Below, piece by piece: positions 4,700-10,862 of a stretch of 34,542 nucleotides of DNA (position 1 is the stretch's first letter; every line of letters starts with the position of its first letter). The position numbers and the translations under genes were made by a program. The notes beneath the pieces are model-generated. The model was not told the DNA's origin. It made no database searches and saw only the letters and a list, made by a program, of their open reading frames with translations. Origin of the DNA: CAZEVY01 sp964515555 (GTDB taxonomy: Bacteria > Acidobacteriota > Terriglobia > Bryobacterales > Bryobacteraceae); assembly GCA_964515555.1 (NCBI GenBank), contig CAZEVY010000054.1, positions 1-34,542 on the forward strand. Reading direction: 5' to 3'.

Positions 4700-4813
4700 A
4701 AGGCAGATGAATCCAGACAAGGTTGCAAAGCCTTGTCCCATCTGCGTTTATCTGCGTTCATCTGCGGCCAGATCATTCTTCTCGATGGACAGGAGTTGTC
4801 AATCATTACCAGG
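4700..4813. repeat. Dispersed ATCTGCGTT repeat, copy 1
   Basis: Contains tandem near-repeats of a 10-nt unit TATCTGCGTT (4741-4764, 24 nt identical to 7573-7596), flanked by inverted copies of TTGTCAATC/TGATAATTGACA-type ends. Its right half (4762-4812) matches the reverse complement of 7482-7530. It sits in the spacer between tRNA-Asp and tRNA-Phe and carries no gene. It resembles the dispersed, possibly non-autonomous repeats found in many copies in acidobacterial genomes. Confidence 0.6.
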
Positions 4814-4825
4814 GACGCCAGGTTT

Positions 4826-4900
4826 GGCTGGGTAGCTGAGATGGACTAGCACCGGTCTGAAAAGCCGGGCACGGAGATTCGAGCGCTCCCCCAGCCACCA
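4826..4900 (+). tRNA. tRNA-Phe(GAA)
   Basis: Acceptor GGCTGGG/CCCAGCC is perfect, discriminator A, encoded CCA. D stem GCT/AGC. Anticodon stem CCGGT/GCCGG, loop CTGAAAA, anticodon GAA at 4859-4861. The T stem GGAGA/GCTCC has an A-G mismatch next to loop TTCGAGC. Confidence 0.89.
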
Positions 4901-4929
4901 CAATTTCAGTTGTTTCGCAGTTTCCTGTA

Positions 4930-4958
4930 TTGACTGAATATCGAAATAATGCTAGAGT
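4930..4958 (+). promoter_or_regulatory. Sigma70-like promoter candidate inside the tRNA array
   Basis: TTGACT (4930-4935), a 17-bp spacer, TAGAGT (4953-4958), in a locally AT-rich stretch unusual for this genome. It could drive the last six tRNAs (Leu to Tyr), whose first gene starts about 200 nt downstream. Confidence 0.45.
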
Positions 4959-5063
4959 CATATTATGAATCGCGCACTCAATTTATGTTGTTCCCACCTC
5001 TTGCGCGAGCGCTATTGGTCGTATTCACGGCTTAGTAGCTTGTCGTCCCTCTAAAAACAGTTT

Positions 5064-5146
5064 CAGCGCACAGGCGACCCGTACGAAGGCTCGCTGACTC
5101 CGTCGCGTCTTGACGCCGCGAGCAGGCCGGATGGTGCGTTGTGTGA
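5064..5146. repeat. Array spacer hairpin, divergent copy D
   Basis: CGCAC (5067-5071) can pair with GTGTG (5141-5145, one G-U), and GCGTTGTG appears on the right arm as in the other spacer elements. Inside are GCTCGC (5089-5094) and GCGAGC (5118-5123). It lies before tRNA-Leu(CAG). The sequence differs more from copies A-C, so membership is tentative. Confidence 0.4.
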
Positions 5147-5155
5147 GTTTATTGA

Positions 5156-5241
5156 GCCCGGCTAGGGAAATCGGCAAACCCACCTGACTCAGAATCAGGG
5201 GCACGTGTGCATTCTCGGTTCGAATCCGAGGCCGGGTACCA
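5156..5241 (+). tRNA. tRNA-Leu(CAG)
   Basis: Class II tRNA. Acceptor GCCCGGC/GCCGGGT with a terminal G-U pair, discriminator A, encoded CCA. T arm CTCGG-TTCGAAT-CCGAG; variable arm GCAC-GT-GTGC. Anticodon stem CCTGA/TCAGG, loop CTCAGAA, anticodon CAG at 5190-5192 (reads CUG). Confidence 0.92.
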
Positions 5242-5242
5242 G

Positions 5243-5319
5243 GCGCTGGATGCTGAAGCGGTCGAGGCGCGTGGCTGCAACCCACGTCTTAGCCAGTTCG
5301 AGTCTGGCCCAGCGCTCCA
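5243..5319 (+). tRNA. tRNA-Cys(GCA)
   Basis: Acceptor GCGCTGG/CCAGCGC is perfect, discriminator T (the Cys identity base U73), encoded CCA. T arm GCCAG-TTCGAGT-CTGGC. Anticodon stem CGTGG/CCACG, loop CTGCAAC, anticodon GCA at 5277-5279. One nucleotide separates it from tRNA-Leu. Confidence 0.92.
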
Positions 5320-5333
5320 GTTCTTCGACATGC

Positions 5334-5426
5334 GGAGAGGTAATCCGAGTTTCGGCCTAGCGGAAGCCGCCTCGAAAGCGGAAGGTCCTTCGGGACGTCG
5401 GGGTTCGAGACCCCGCCTCTCCGCCA
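5334..5426 (+). tRNA. tRNA-Ser(CGA)
   Basis: Class II tRNA. Acceptor GGAGAGG/CCTCTCC is perfect, discriminator G, encoded CCA. T arm CGGGG-TTCGAGA-CCCCG; long variable arm (GGTCC/GGGAC). Anticodon loop CTCGAAA, anticodon CGA at 5373-5375 (reads UCG). The outermost anticodon-stem pair is G-A. Confidence 0.91.
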
Positions 5427-5434
5427 CCGATTTC

Positions 5435-5507
5435 AGGGGTGACCGGACGGTGACGGTAGCAGCCTCCAAAACTGCGATTGCGGGTTCGACTCCTGCCACC
5501 CCTGCCA
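5435..5507 (+). tRNA. tRNA-Trp(CCA)
   Basis: Acceptor AGGGGTG/CACCCCT is perfect with the A1-U72 pair and discriminator G typical of bacterial Trp; encoded CCA. T arm GCGGG-TTCGACT-CCTGC. Anticodon loop CTCCAAA, anticodon CCA at 5466-5468; the stem GCAGC/ACTGC has a C-A mismatch next to the loop. Confidence 0.92.
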
Positions 5508-5516
5508 GATTCAAAC

Positions 5517-5603
5517 GGAGAGCGAGGCAGACGGCAAGCCAGCGCATTGCTAACGCGCCAAGGGGCAACACCCGACTGGGTTCGACTCCCAGGCTCTCCG
5601 CCA
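5517..5603 (+). tRNA. tRNA-Ser(GCT)
   Basis: Class II tRNA. Acceptor GGAGAGC/GCTCTCC is perfect, discriminator G, encoded CCA. T arm CTGGG-TTCGACT-CCCAG; long variable region with GGG/CCC pairing. Anticodon loop TTGCTAA, anticodon GCT at 5549-5551 (reads AGC/AGU); the stem GCGCA/CGCGC has an A-C mismatch by the loop. Confidence 0.91.
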
Positions 5604-5611
5604 CGTTTCAC

Positions 5612-5703
5612 GGGCGTCAGGCCGATATCGGTTGGCGGCGCCGGGCCGTAACCCCGGTTCTCTATAGCAGACGTGGCAGGTTCAACTCCTGCGGCGCCCA
5701 CCA
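5612..5703 (+). tRNA. tRNA-Tyr(GTA) with C33
   Basis: Last gene of the array, class II. Acceptor GGGCGTC/GGCGCCC (one T-G), discriminator A, encoded CCA. T arm GCAGG-TTCAACT-CCTGC; long variable arm. Anticodon stem CCGGG/CCCGG fixes the loop as CCGTAAC with anticodon GTA at 5648-5650 and C, not U, at position 33, the same deviation as tRNA-Ala(TGC) in this array. Confidence 0.88.
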
Positions 5704-5754
5704 GGTTCGCTGTTCATTCCATCTGTTATCCCCCTGAGGTACAATTCGGATACT

Positions 5755-5770
5755 GCCGGGCCGGCCCGGC
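5755..5770. terminator. Perfect GC palindrome after the tRNA array
   Basis: GCCGGGCCGGCCCGGC is a perfect 16-bp palindrome 51 nt after the last tRNA. It could end the array transcript or shape the leader of the RNA-binding protein gene. No U-run follows, so a classical intrinsic terminator is not supported. Confidence 0.35.
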
Positions 5771-5830
5771 GGAGGTTAGAGGCCGATGGCGCACTGTGCG
5801 TTCTCTTGGTCAGCCTGGGAAAACTGTCAG

Positions 5831-5850
5831 GGGCCGCACGCCTGCGGCCC
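5831..5850 (+). promoter_or_regulatory. Leader hairpin abutting the ribosome binding site of the RRM gene
   Basis: GGGCCGCA-CGCC-TGCGGCCC is a perfect 8-bp stem with a 4-nt loop ending one base before the Shine-Dalgarno sequence AAAGGG (5851-5856). The GTG start is at 5863. A stable hairpin touching the ribosome binding site could serve as a thermosensor-like or protein-binding control element. Confidence 0.45.
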
Positions 5851-5862
5851 AAAGGGTGCTTC

Positions 5863-6252
5863 GTGAAAAATATCTACGTTGGGAACCTCTCGTTTCAGAC
5901 CACGACGGAAGAGCTTGAGGCTGCGTTCGGCGCCTACGGCCAGGTGGAAAGCGTGAACATCATCCGCGACCGCGACACCGGTCAATCGCGCGGTTTCGCC
6001 TTCATCGAAATGGCGGTCGACTCGGAAGCCGACACCGCCATTAACACTCTCAATGGCGCCGACCTCGGCGGACGCCCGCTCAAGGTCACCGAGGCGCGGC
6101 CTCGCGAGGAGCGCGCCGGCGGTGGAGGCGGGGGTGGCGGATTCAATCGCGGACCCCGTCCCGGCGGCGGTGGCGGGGGAGGCGGCCGGCGTCCCGGCGG
6201 TGGAGGCGGTCGTCCGGGCGGAGGGGGCGGACGGCGCGAGCCGCGCTGGTAA
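5863..6252 (+). CDS. RRM-domain, glycine-rich RNA-binding protein
   Basis: A 129-residue protein with one RNA-recognition motif (about residues 1-80). RNP2 is IYVGNLSF and RNP1 is RGFAFIEM, with the aromatic residues that stack on RNA bases. The tail (about 82-129) is almost pure Gly/Arg/Pro, an RGG-like region. The GTG start is chosen because AAAGGG sits 6 nt upstream and the protein then begins with the typical KNIYVGNL; an upstream in-frame ATG at 5806 would add a leader without homology. In cyanobacteria and other bacteria such proteins are cold-inducible and act on RNA structure. It follows the tRNA array by about 160 nt on the same strand and may share its transcript. Confidence 0.9.
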   Translation: MKNIYVGNLSFQTTTEELEAAFGAYGQVESVNIIRDRDTGQSRGFAFIEMAVDSEADTAINTLNGADLGGRPLKVTEARPREERAGGGGGGGGFNRGPRPGGGGGGGGRRPGGGGGRPGGGGGRREPRW

Positions 6253-6276
6253 TTCGGGAGGGCAGCAGGCCCAGGT

Positions 6277-7467
6277 ATGCGAGTGTGGGCGGGGGTCGGT
6301 CTCTGTTCGATCGTCATCATGGCCGCGTGCAGCGGACCGTATTCGGCGCCCGCGGTGTCGGCCAAGGAAGAGAAGCCGGTCCCGGTTCGCCTGCATTCCA
6401 TCGCCGCTGAAGTCATTCCCGAAACCGTGACCGCCACCGGCGAGCTCTTCGCCGAGGACCAGGCCACTCTCAGCGTCAAGGTCGCCGGCCGTCTCACGCG
6501 GCTCAACGTCGACCTCGGTTCCCGGATCGAGCCCGGCGGCGTGGTGGCCGAACTGGAAAAGGACGACTACGAATTCAAGGTGCGCCAGGCCGAGGCCATG
6601 GTCGAGCAGACCCGCGCGCGCATGGGCCTCGGGCCGCGCGACGGCGACGAAATCGATCCCGTCTCCACCGCCATCGTGCGCCAGGCCGACGCTTCACTGC
6701 GCGAAGCGCGCCTCATGCACGGCAACGCCGAGAAGCTGTTCAAGGAAGGCGTGGTCTCCAACGTCGACTACCAGCGCGCCGGCGTCGCTTTGCAGGCCGC
6801 CGAAGCGCGGCGACAGGCCGCCATCGAGGAGGTCCATCGCCTGCGCGCCGAGCTGATCGAGCGCCGCGCCCAGTTGGCGCTCGCCCGCCAGCAGCTCGCC
6901 GACACCGTGCTGCGCGCGCCGTTTCGCGGCGCCGTGACGCGCCGCGCCGCCACCATCGGCGAGTACCTGGCGGTGAATGCGCCCGTCGCCGTGCTCGTGC
7001 GCTGGCACCCCATCCGCATCCGGCTCGAGATTCCCGAGCGCGAGGCCCCCAAGGTCCGCGTGGGACAACGCATCGACGTGCGGCTCGAATCGGCCGGACC
7101 CGCACGCGCGGGCCGCGTCGTGCGCATCAGCCCGGCAATCGCCACCGACAGCCGGTCGCTGATCGTCGAGGGTGAGATTCCGAATGAGGACGCCGTGCTG
7201 CGCGTGGGGGCGTTTCTTGAAGGCGTCGTCACCGTGAACCCCGGCGCCCGCGGCATCGCCGTGCCGGCGCGCTCGATCGTCAGCTTTGCCGGCATTCAGC
7301 GCGTCTGGGTGGTCGAAGGCGGCGTGCTCGCCGACCGCGTCGTGCGCCGCGGCCGCGCCCTGGACGGCGATCGCGTCGAGATCGTCTCGGGACTCCGCGC
7401 GGGCGACTCCGTCGTCATCGACCCCGACGATCGCCTGGCCGCCGGCCGCAAAGCCGCCCCGCGTTAG
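6277..7467 (+). CDS. RND efflux periplasmic adaptor (membrane fusion lipoprotein)
   Basis: A 396-residue HlyD/AcrA-family adaptor. The N-terminal hydrophobic segment ends in lipobox IMAAC (Cys18), so it is probably a lipoprotein. It shows a split biotinyl-lipoyl domain (TATGELFAEDQATLSVKVAGRL and later LRAPFRGAVTRR), an intervening coiled coil rich in Ala/Arg/Glu (about residues 95-210), a beta-barrel domain and a membrane-proximal domain (VPARSIV). It bridges an inner-membrane RND pump and an outer-membrane channel. The pump gene follows after 165 nt containing a dispersed repeat. No TolC-like gene is in the window. Confidence 0.92.
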   Translation: MRVWAGVGLCSIVIMAACSGPYSAPAVSAKEEKPVPVRLHSIAAEVIPETVTATGELFAEDQATLSVKVAGRLTRLNVDLGSRIEPGGVVAELEKDDYEFKVRQAEAMVEQTRARMGLGPRDGDEIDPVSTAIVRQADASLREARLMHGNAEKLFKEGVVSNVDYQRAGVALQAAEARRQAAIEEVHRLRAELIERRAQLALARQQLADTVLRAPFRGAVTRRAATIGEYLAVNAPVAVLVRWHPIRIRLEIPEREAPKVRVGQRIDVRLESAGPARAGRVVRISPAIATDSRSLIVEGEIPNEDAVLRVGAFLEGVVTVNPGARGIAVPARSIVSFAGIQRVWVVEGGVLADRVVRRGRALDGDRVEIVSGLRAGDSVVIDPDDRLAAGRKAAPR

Positions 7468-7481
7468 TGTGGCGTCCCTGT

Positions 7482-7608
7482 TGATAATTGACAATGCCCG
7501 TACATTGAGAAGAATGATCCGGCCGCAGATTCACCGAGACAAACGCCGCTGGGACAAATCCCTGCAGTCTTATCTGCGTTTATCTGCGTTCATCTGTGGC
7601 CATAAGAT
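7482..7608. repeat. Dispersed ATCTGCGTT repeat, copy 2
   Basis: Sits between the RND adaptor and pump genes. Left part 7482-7530 is the inverted counterpart of 4762-4812 (roughly 39 of 49 positions by eye); 7573-7596 is identical to 4741-4764 over 24 nt, again with the 10-nt TATCTGCGTT unit. This gives an overall imperfect palindrome. The element probably inserted into a once tighter operon gap. Confidence 0.6.
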
Positions 7609-7632
7609 TGTCTTCGGGACACTACACTAGCG

Positions 7633-10600
7633 ATGCAGAAACTCGCCGAAATCTGCATCCACCGCCCCGTCTTCGCGGTGATGCTCATCCTGGCGCTGAC
7701 CGTCGTCGGCGGCGTCTCCTACACCAAGCTCGGCGTCGACCGCTTCCCCAACGTCGACATTCCCATCGTCAGCGTGCGCACCATCCTCCCCGGCGCCTCG
7801 CCCGAGGAGATCGAAAGCTCCGTCACGCGCCGCATTGAGGACGCCGTCGCCACCGTCGAGGGCATCGACTACATCCGCGGCATCTCCACCGAGAGCCAGT
7901 CCATCGTCAGCGCCACCTTCAACCTCGAGCGCAACATCGACGTCGCCGCGCAGGACATCCGCGACGCCGTGGCCACCGTCGTCAACCTGCTGCCGCGCGA
8001 GACCCGCCCGCCGCTCATCCGCAAGCTCGACACGGACGCCTCGCCCATCCTCTCCATCGTCCTCTCCGGCGACCTTTCGCCGCGCGAGATGTACGAGATC
8101 GCCGACCGCCAGGTGCAGGATGCCATCGAATCCGTCGGCGGCGTCGGCCAGGTGGAGATCGTCGGCGGACAGCGCCGCGCCGTCAACGTGTGGGTCGACG
8201 CCGACCGCCTCGCCGCCTATCGCATCCCCATCCTGCGCGTGCGCGACGCTGTCGCCCGCCAGAACGCCGAGATCCCCGGCGGGCGCGTCGACGAAGGCCC
8301 GCGCGAGCTCACGCTGCGCACCCTCGCACGATTCCCCGACGCCGGCCAGTTCAACGATCTTGTCGTCGCCACCATCGGCGGCGCGCCCGTTCGCATCCGC
8401 GACATCGGCTGGGCCGAGGACGGACACAAGGAGCAGCGCACGGCCGCCCGCTACGACGGCAAGCGCGGCGTGTCGCTTCTCGTCCGGCGCCAGTCGGGCG
8501 CCAACACCATCCAGGTCATCAACAACGTCAAGGCGCGTCTTCCCCGCGTGCGGCAGCTCTTGCCCTCCGGCGTGCGCCTGGACGTGGTACAGGATCAGTC
8601 CCGCTACATTGAAGCCGCCTTCCACGAAGTGCAGCTCCACCTGATCCTCGGCTCGATTCTGGCGTCGCTGGTGGTGCTGCTGTTCATGCGCAACTGGCGC
8701 GCCACCGTCATCGCGGCGGTGGCCATTCCGGCGTCGATCATCGCGACGTTCGGGATGATGTACTGGCTCAAGTTCACGCTGAACAACATCACCATGCTGG
8801 CGCTGGTGCTGATGGTCGGCGTCGTGATCGATGACGCCATCGTCGTGCTCGAGAACATCTTCCGCTTCATCGAGGAGAAGAAACAGCCGCCGCGCCAGGC
8901 CGCCATCCTCGCCACGCGCGACATCGGACTGGCCGTGATGGCGACCACCTTCAGCCTGGTCGTCATCTTCCTGCCGGTCTCGTTCATGTCGAGCATCTCG
9001 GGCCGCTTCCTGTTCAGTTTCGGCCTAACGGCGGCGGTGGCGATTCTGGTGTCGCTGCTGGTGAGCTTCTCGCTGACTCCCATGATGAGCTCGCGCATGC
9101 TGCGCGCCGTCGACCACGGAACCATCGAGCCCTGGTCGCGGCGCGGCTTCTACGGCGTGGTCGACCGCAACTACGCGCGGCTTCTCGCCTGGGCCATGGG
9201 ACACCGCTGGATCGTCGCGGCCTGCGCTCTGGTCGTCGTGGTCTCCTGCGTTCCGCTCTATCGCATGGTGCGCCAGGAGTACCTGCCGACCAGCGTCGAC
9301 GAGAGCGAGTTCGAGGTTTCCGTCATCGCCCCGGAAGGCGCGTCGCTCGCCACCATGGAGGCCCTCACCGAGAAGTTGGAAAAGGAGATCTTCGAGCTGC
9401 CCGGCGTGCGGCACATCTTCGCCAGCGTCGGCGCCGGATTCCTCGGAAACATCAACAGCGCGCAGATCTTCGTGCGCCTCGACGACATCGAGAACCGCGT
9501 GCTCTCGCCGACCCGCCTCTGGCGCATGACGCTCGAAGGCCGCCCGCTCGACGCCTTCCGCGGCGTCTTCTCGCAGCGCCAGGTGATGGAGGCCGTGCGC
9601 GATCGCCTGCGCCGTTACCCCGATCTCCGCTGCCAGGTCCGCAACGTGATGACGCTCAACCAGGGCTCGGCGCCCGTCGACGTCGACTTCGCCATTCGCG
9701 GTCCCGACATCGCCACTCTCCACAAGTACAGCGAGAAGATCCGCCTGGCCGCCGTCGCCACGCCCGGCCTGGTCGACGTCGACACCACGCTGCGCCTCAC
9801 CAACCCCGAACTGCGCGCCTCCATCGACCGCGACCGCGCCGCCGACCTGGGCGTCGACGCCTCCGACATCGCCGCCTCGCTGCGCATCATGGTCGGCGGC
9901 GACGACGAGGTCTCCCGCTTCCGCGACGAACGCGCCGCCGACGACTACGACGTCGAGGTGCGGCTCGACTCGCGCCACCGCAACAACGCCGCCACCATCT
10001 CCAAGCTCTGGGTGCCGGCCCGTTCCGGACTGGCGCGCCTGGACAGCGTCGTCGACCTGAAGGAGAGCATGGGGCCGATGCGCATCGAACGGCTCGACCG
10101 CCAGCGCGTCGTCAACATCCGCGCCAATATCGTCGGCGGCTACGCACTCGCCGACCGGCTCGACGAAATGCACAAGCTCGCCGCCTCGCTCGAGATGCCG
10201 GCCGCCTACACCACCACGGTGATCGGCCGCGGCCGCGAGCTCCAGCGCACCTTCTTCGAGTTCGTGCTGGCCTTTGCGCTCTCGATCGCGTTCATGTACA
10301 TGATCCTGGCGTCGCAGTTCGAGAGCCTCATCGATCCCGTGACCATCCTGTTGAGTCTCCCGCTCTCGGTGCCGTTCGGGCTGCTGTCGCTGTGGTATTT
10401 CGGCGAAACACTGAATCTGTATTCGGCGCTCGGAATTCTCGTGCTCTTCGGCGTCGTCAAGAAGAATTCGATTCTCCAGATCGACCACACCAACAACCTG
10501 CGCCGCGAAGGCATGCGGCGGCTCGACGCGATTCTTCAGGCCAACCGCGACCGCCTGCGCCCCATCCTCATGACGACCCTCACGCTGGTCGCCGGCATGC

Positions 10601-10809
10601 TACCCCTCGCCCTCGGCTCCGGCCCCGGCGCCGAGGAGCGCCGATCCATCGCCATCGTCGTGATCGGCGGACAGAGCCTCTCGCTGCTGCTCACGCTGAT
10701 CGTCACGCCGGTCGTCTACTCGCAGTTCGACGACCTGGGCGCCTGGGTGAAGCGGCAGTTCAGCGCCGCTCGCCCGGTCGCCGCGCCCCGCCCGTCGCCT
10801 GGGGACTGA
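7633..10809 (+). CDS. RND-family efflux pump permease
   Basis: A 1058-residue AcrB/MexF-class transporter, the full size of the family. It starts with the TM1 signature (ICIHRPVFAVMLILALTVVGG) followed by a large periplasmic porter domain, TM2-6, a second porter domain and TM8-12. The proton relay is present: Asp400-Asp401 in TM4 (GVVIDDAIVV) and Lys943/Lys944 in the TM10 region (GVVKKNSIL), plus RPILMTT near TM11. It uses proton motive force to export hydrophobic or toxic compounds with the upstream adaptor. The substrate cannot be predicted. TACACT (7623-7628) precedes the ATG by 4 nt; no strong ribosome binding site is seen. Confidence 0.95.
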   Translation: MQKLAEICIHRPVFAVMLILALTVVGGVSYTKLGVDRFPNVDIPIVSVRTILPGASPEEIESSVTRRIEDAVATVEGIDYIRGISTESQSIVSATFNLERNIDVAAQDIRDAVATVVNLLPRETRPPLIRKLDTDASPILSIVLSGDLSPREMYEIADRQVQDAIESVGGVGQVEIVGGQRRAVNVWVDADRLAAYRIPILRVRDAVARQNAEIPGGRVDEGPRELTLRTLARFPDAGQFNDLVVATIGGAPVRIRDIGWAEDGHKEQRTAARYDGKRGVSLLVRRQSGANTIQVINNVKARLPRVRQLLPSGVRLDVVQDQSRYIEAAFHEVQLHLILGSILASLVVLLFMRNWRATVIAAVAIPASIIATFGMMYWLKFTLNNITMLALVLMVGVVIDDAIVVLENIFRFIEEKKQPPRQAAILATRDIGLAVMATTFSLVVIFLPVSFMSSISGRFLFSFGLTAAVAILVSLLVSFSLTPMMSSRMLRAVDHGTIEPWSRRGFYGVVDRNYARLLAWAMGHRWIVAACALVVVVSCVPLYRMVRQEYLPTSVDESEFEVSVIAPEGASLATMEALTEKLEKEIFELPGVRHIFASVGAGFLGNINSAQIFVRLDDIENRVLSPTRLWRMTLEGRPLDAFRGVFSQRQVMEAVRDRLRRYPDLRCQVRNVMTLNQGSAPVDVDFAIRGPDIATLHKYSEKIRLAAVATPGLVDVDTTLRLTNPELRASIDRDRAADLGVDASDIAASLRIMVGGDDEVSRFRDERAADDYDVEVRLDSRHRNNAATISKLWVPARSGLARLDSVVDLKESMGPMRIERLDRQRVVNIRANIVGGYALADRLDEMHKLAASLEMPAAYTTTVIGRGRELQRTFFEFVLAFALSIAFMYMILASQFESLIDPVTILLSLPLSVPFGLLSLWYFGETLNLYSALGILVLFGVVKKNSILQIDHTNNLRREGMRRLDAILQANRDRLRPILMTTLTLVAGMLPLALGSGPGAEERRSIAIVVIGGQSLSLLLTLIVTPVVYSQFDDLGAWVKRQFSAARPVAAPRPSPGD

Positions 10810-10848
10810 GCGGTATTGGCTCCAAAGCCGGCGCGGCTCCGGCTGGAG

Positions 10849-10854
10849 TAAACT
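10849..10854 (+). promoter_or_regulatory. -10 element (TAAACT) 8 nt before the flavoenzyme start
   Basis: TAAACT is followed by 8 nt and the ATG at 10863. No Shine-Dalgarno sequence fits between them. Initiation about 7 nt after the -10 box would give a leaderless or nearly leaderless mRNA. Confidence 0.4.
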
Positions 10855-10862
10855 TGCCGTTC

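Noticed and set aside
3315..5146. Spacer hairpins as true integron attC sites
   Set aside because: The RYYYAAC and GTTRRRY core boxes are not matched and no integron integrase is in the window; only the fold is similar. Kept as a question, not a call.
2377..5703. CRISPR array or prophage as explanation of the repeated TTCGA-containing units
   Set aside because: The repeated units are tRNA T arms; spacing is tRNA-like and no cas, integrase or phage genes are nearby.
2506..5737. Many overlapping open frames on both strands across the tRNA array (e.g. 2506-3054, 4206-4835, 5207-5737 plus; 2605-3192, 5149-5604 minus)
   Set aside because: They run through perfectly folding tRNA genes, show no domain character, and repeat motifs that are simply translated T arms (e.g. 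RVRFP, GFEP).
6117..6246. GGCGGN-rich tract as a structural repeat element
   Set aside because: It is the low-complexity Gly/Arg tail of the RRM protein in frame.
9025..10488. 487-aa minus-strand frame inside the RND pump gene
   Set aside because: It is a codon-phase shadow of a high-GC gene; the plus-strand protein is a full-length RND permease.
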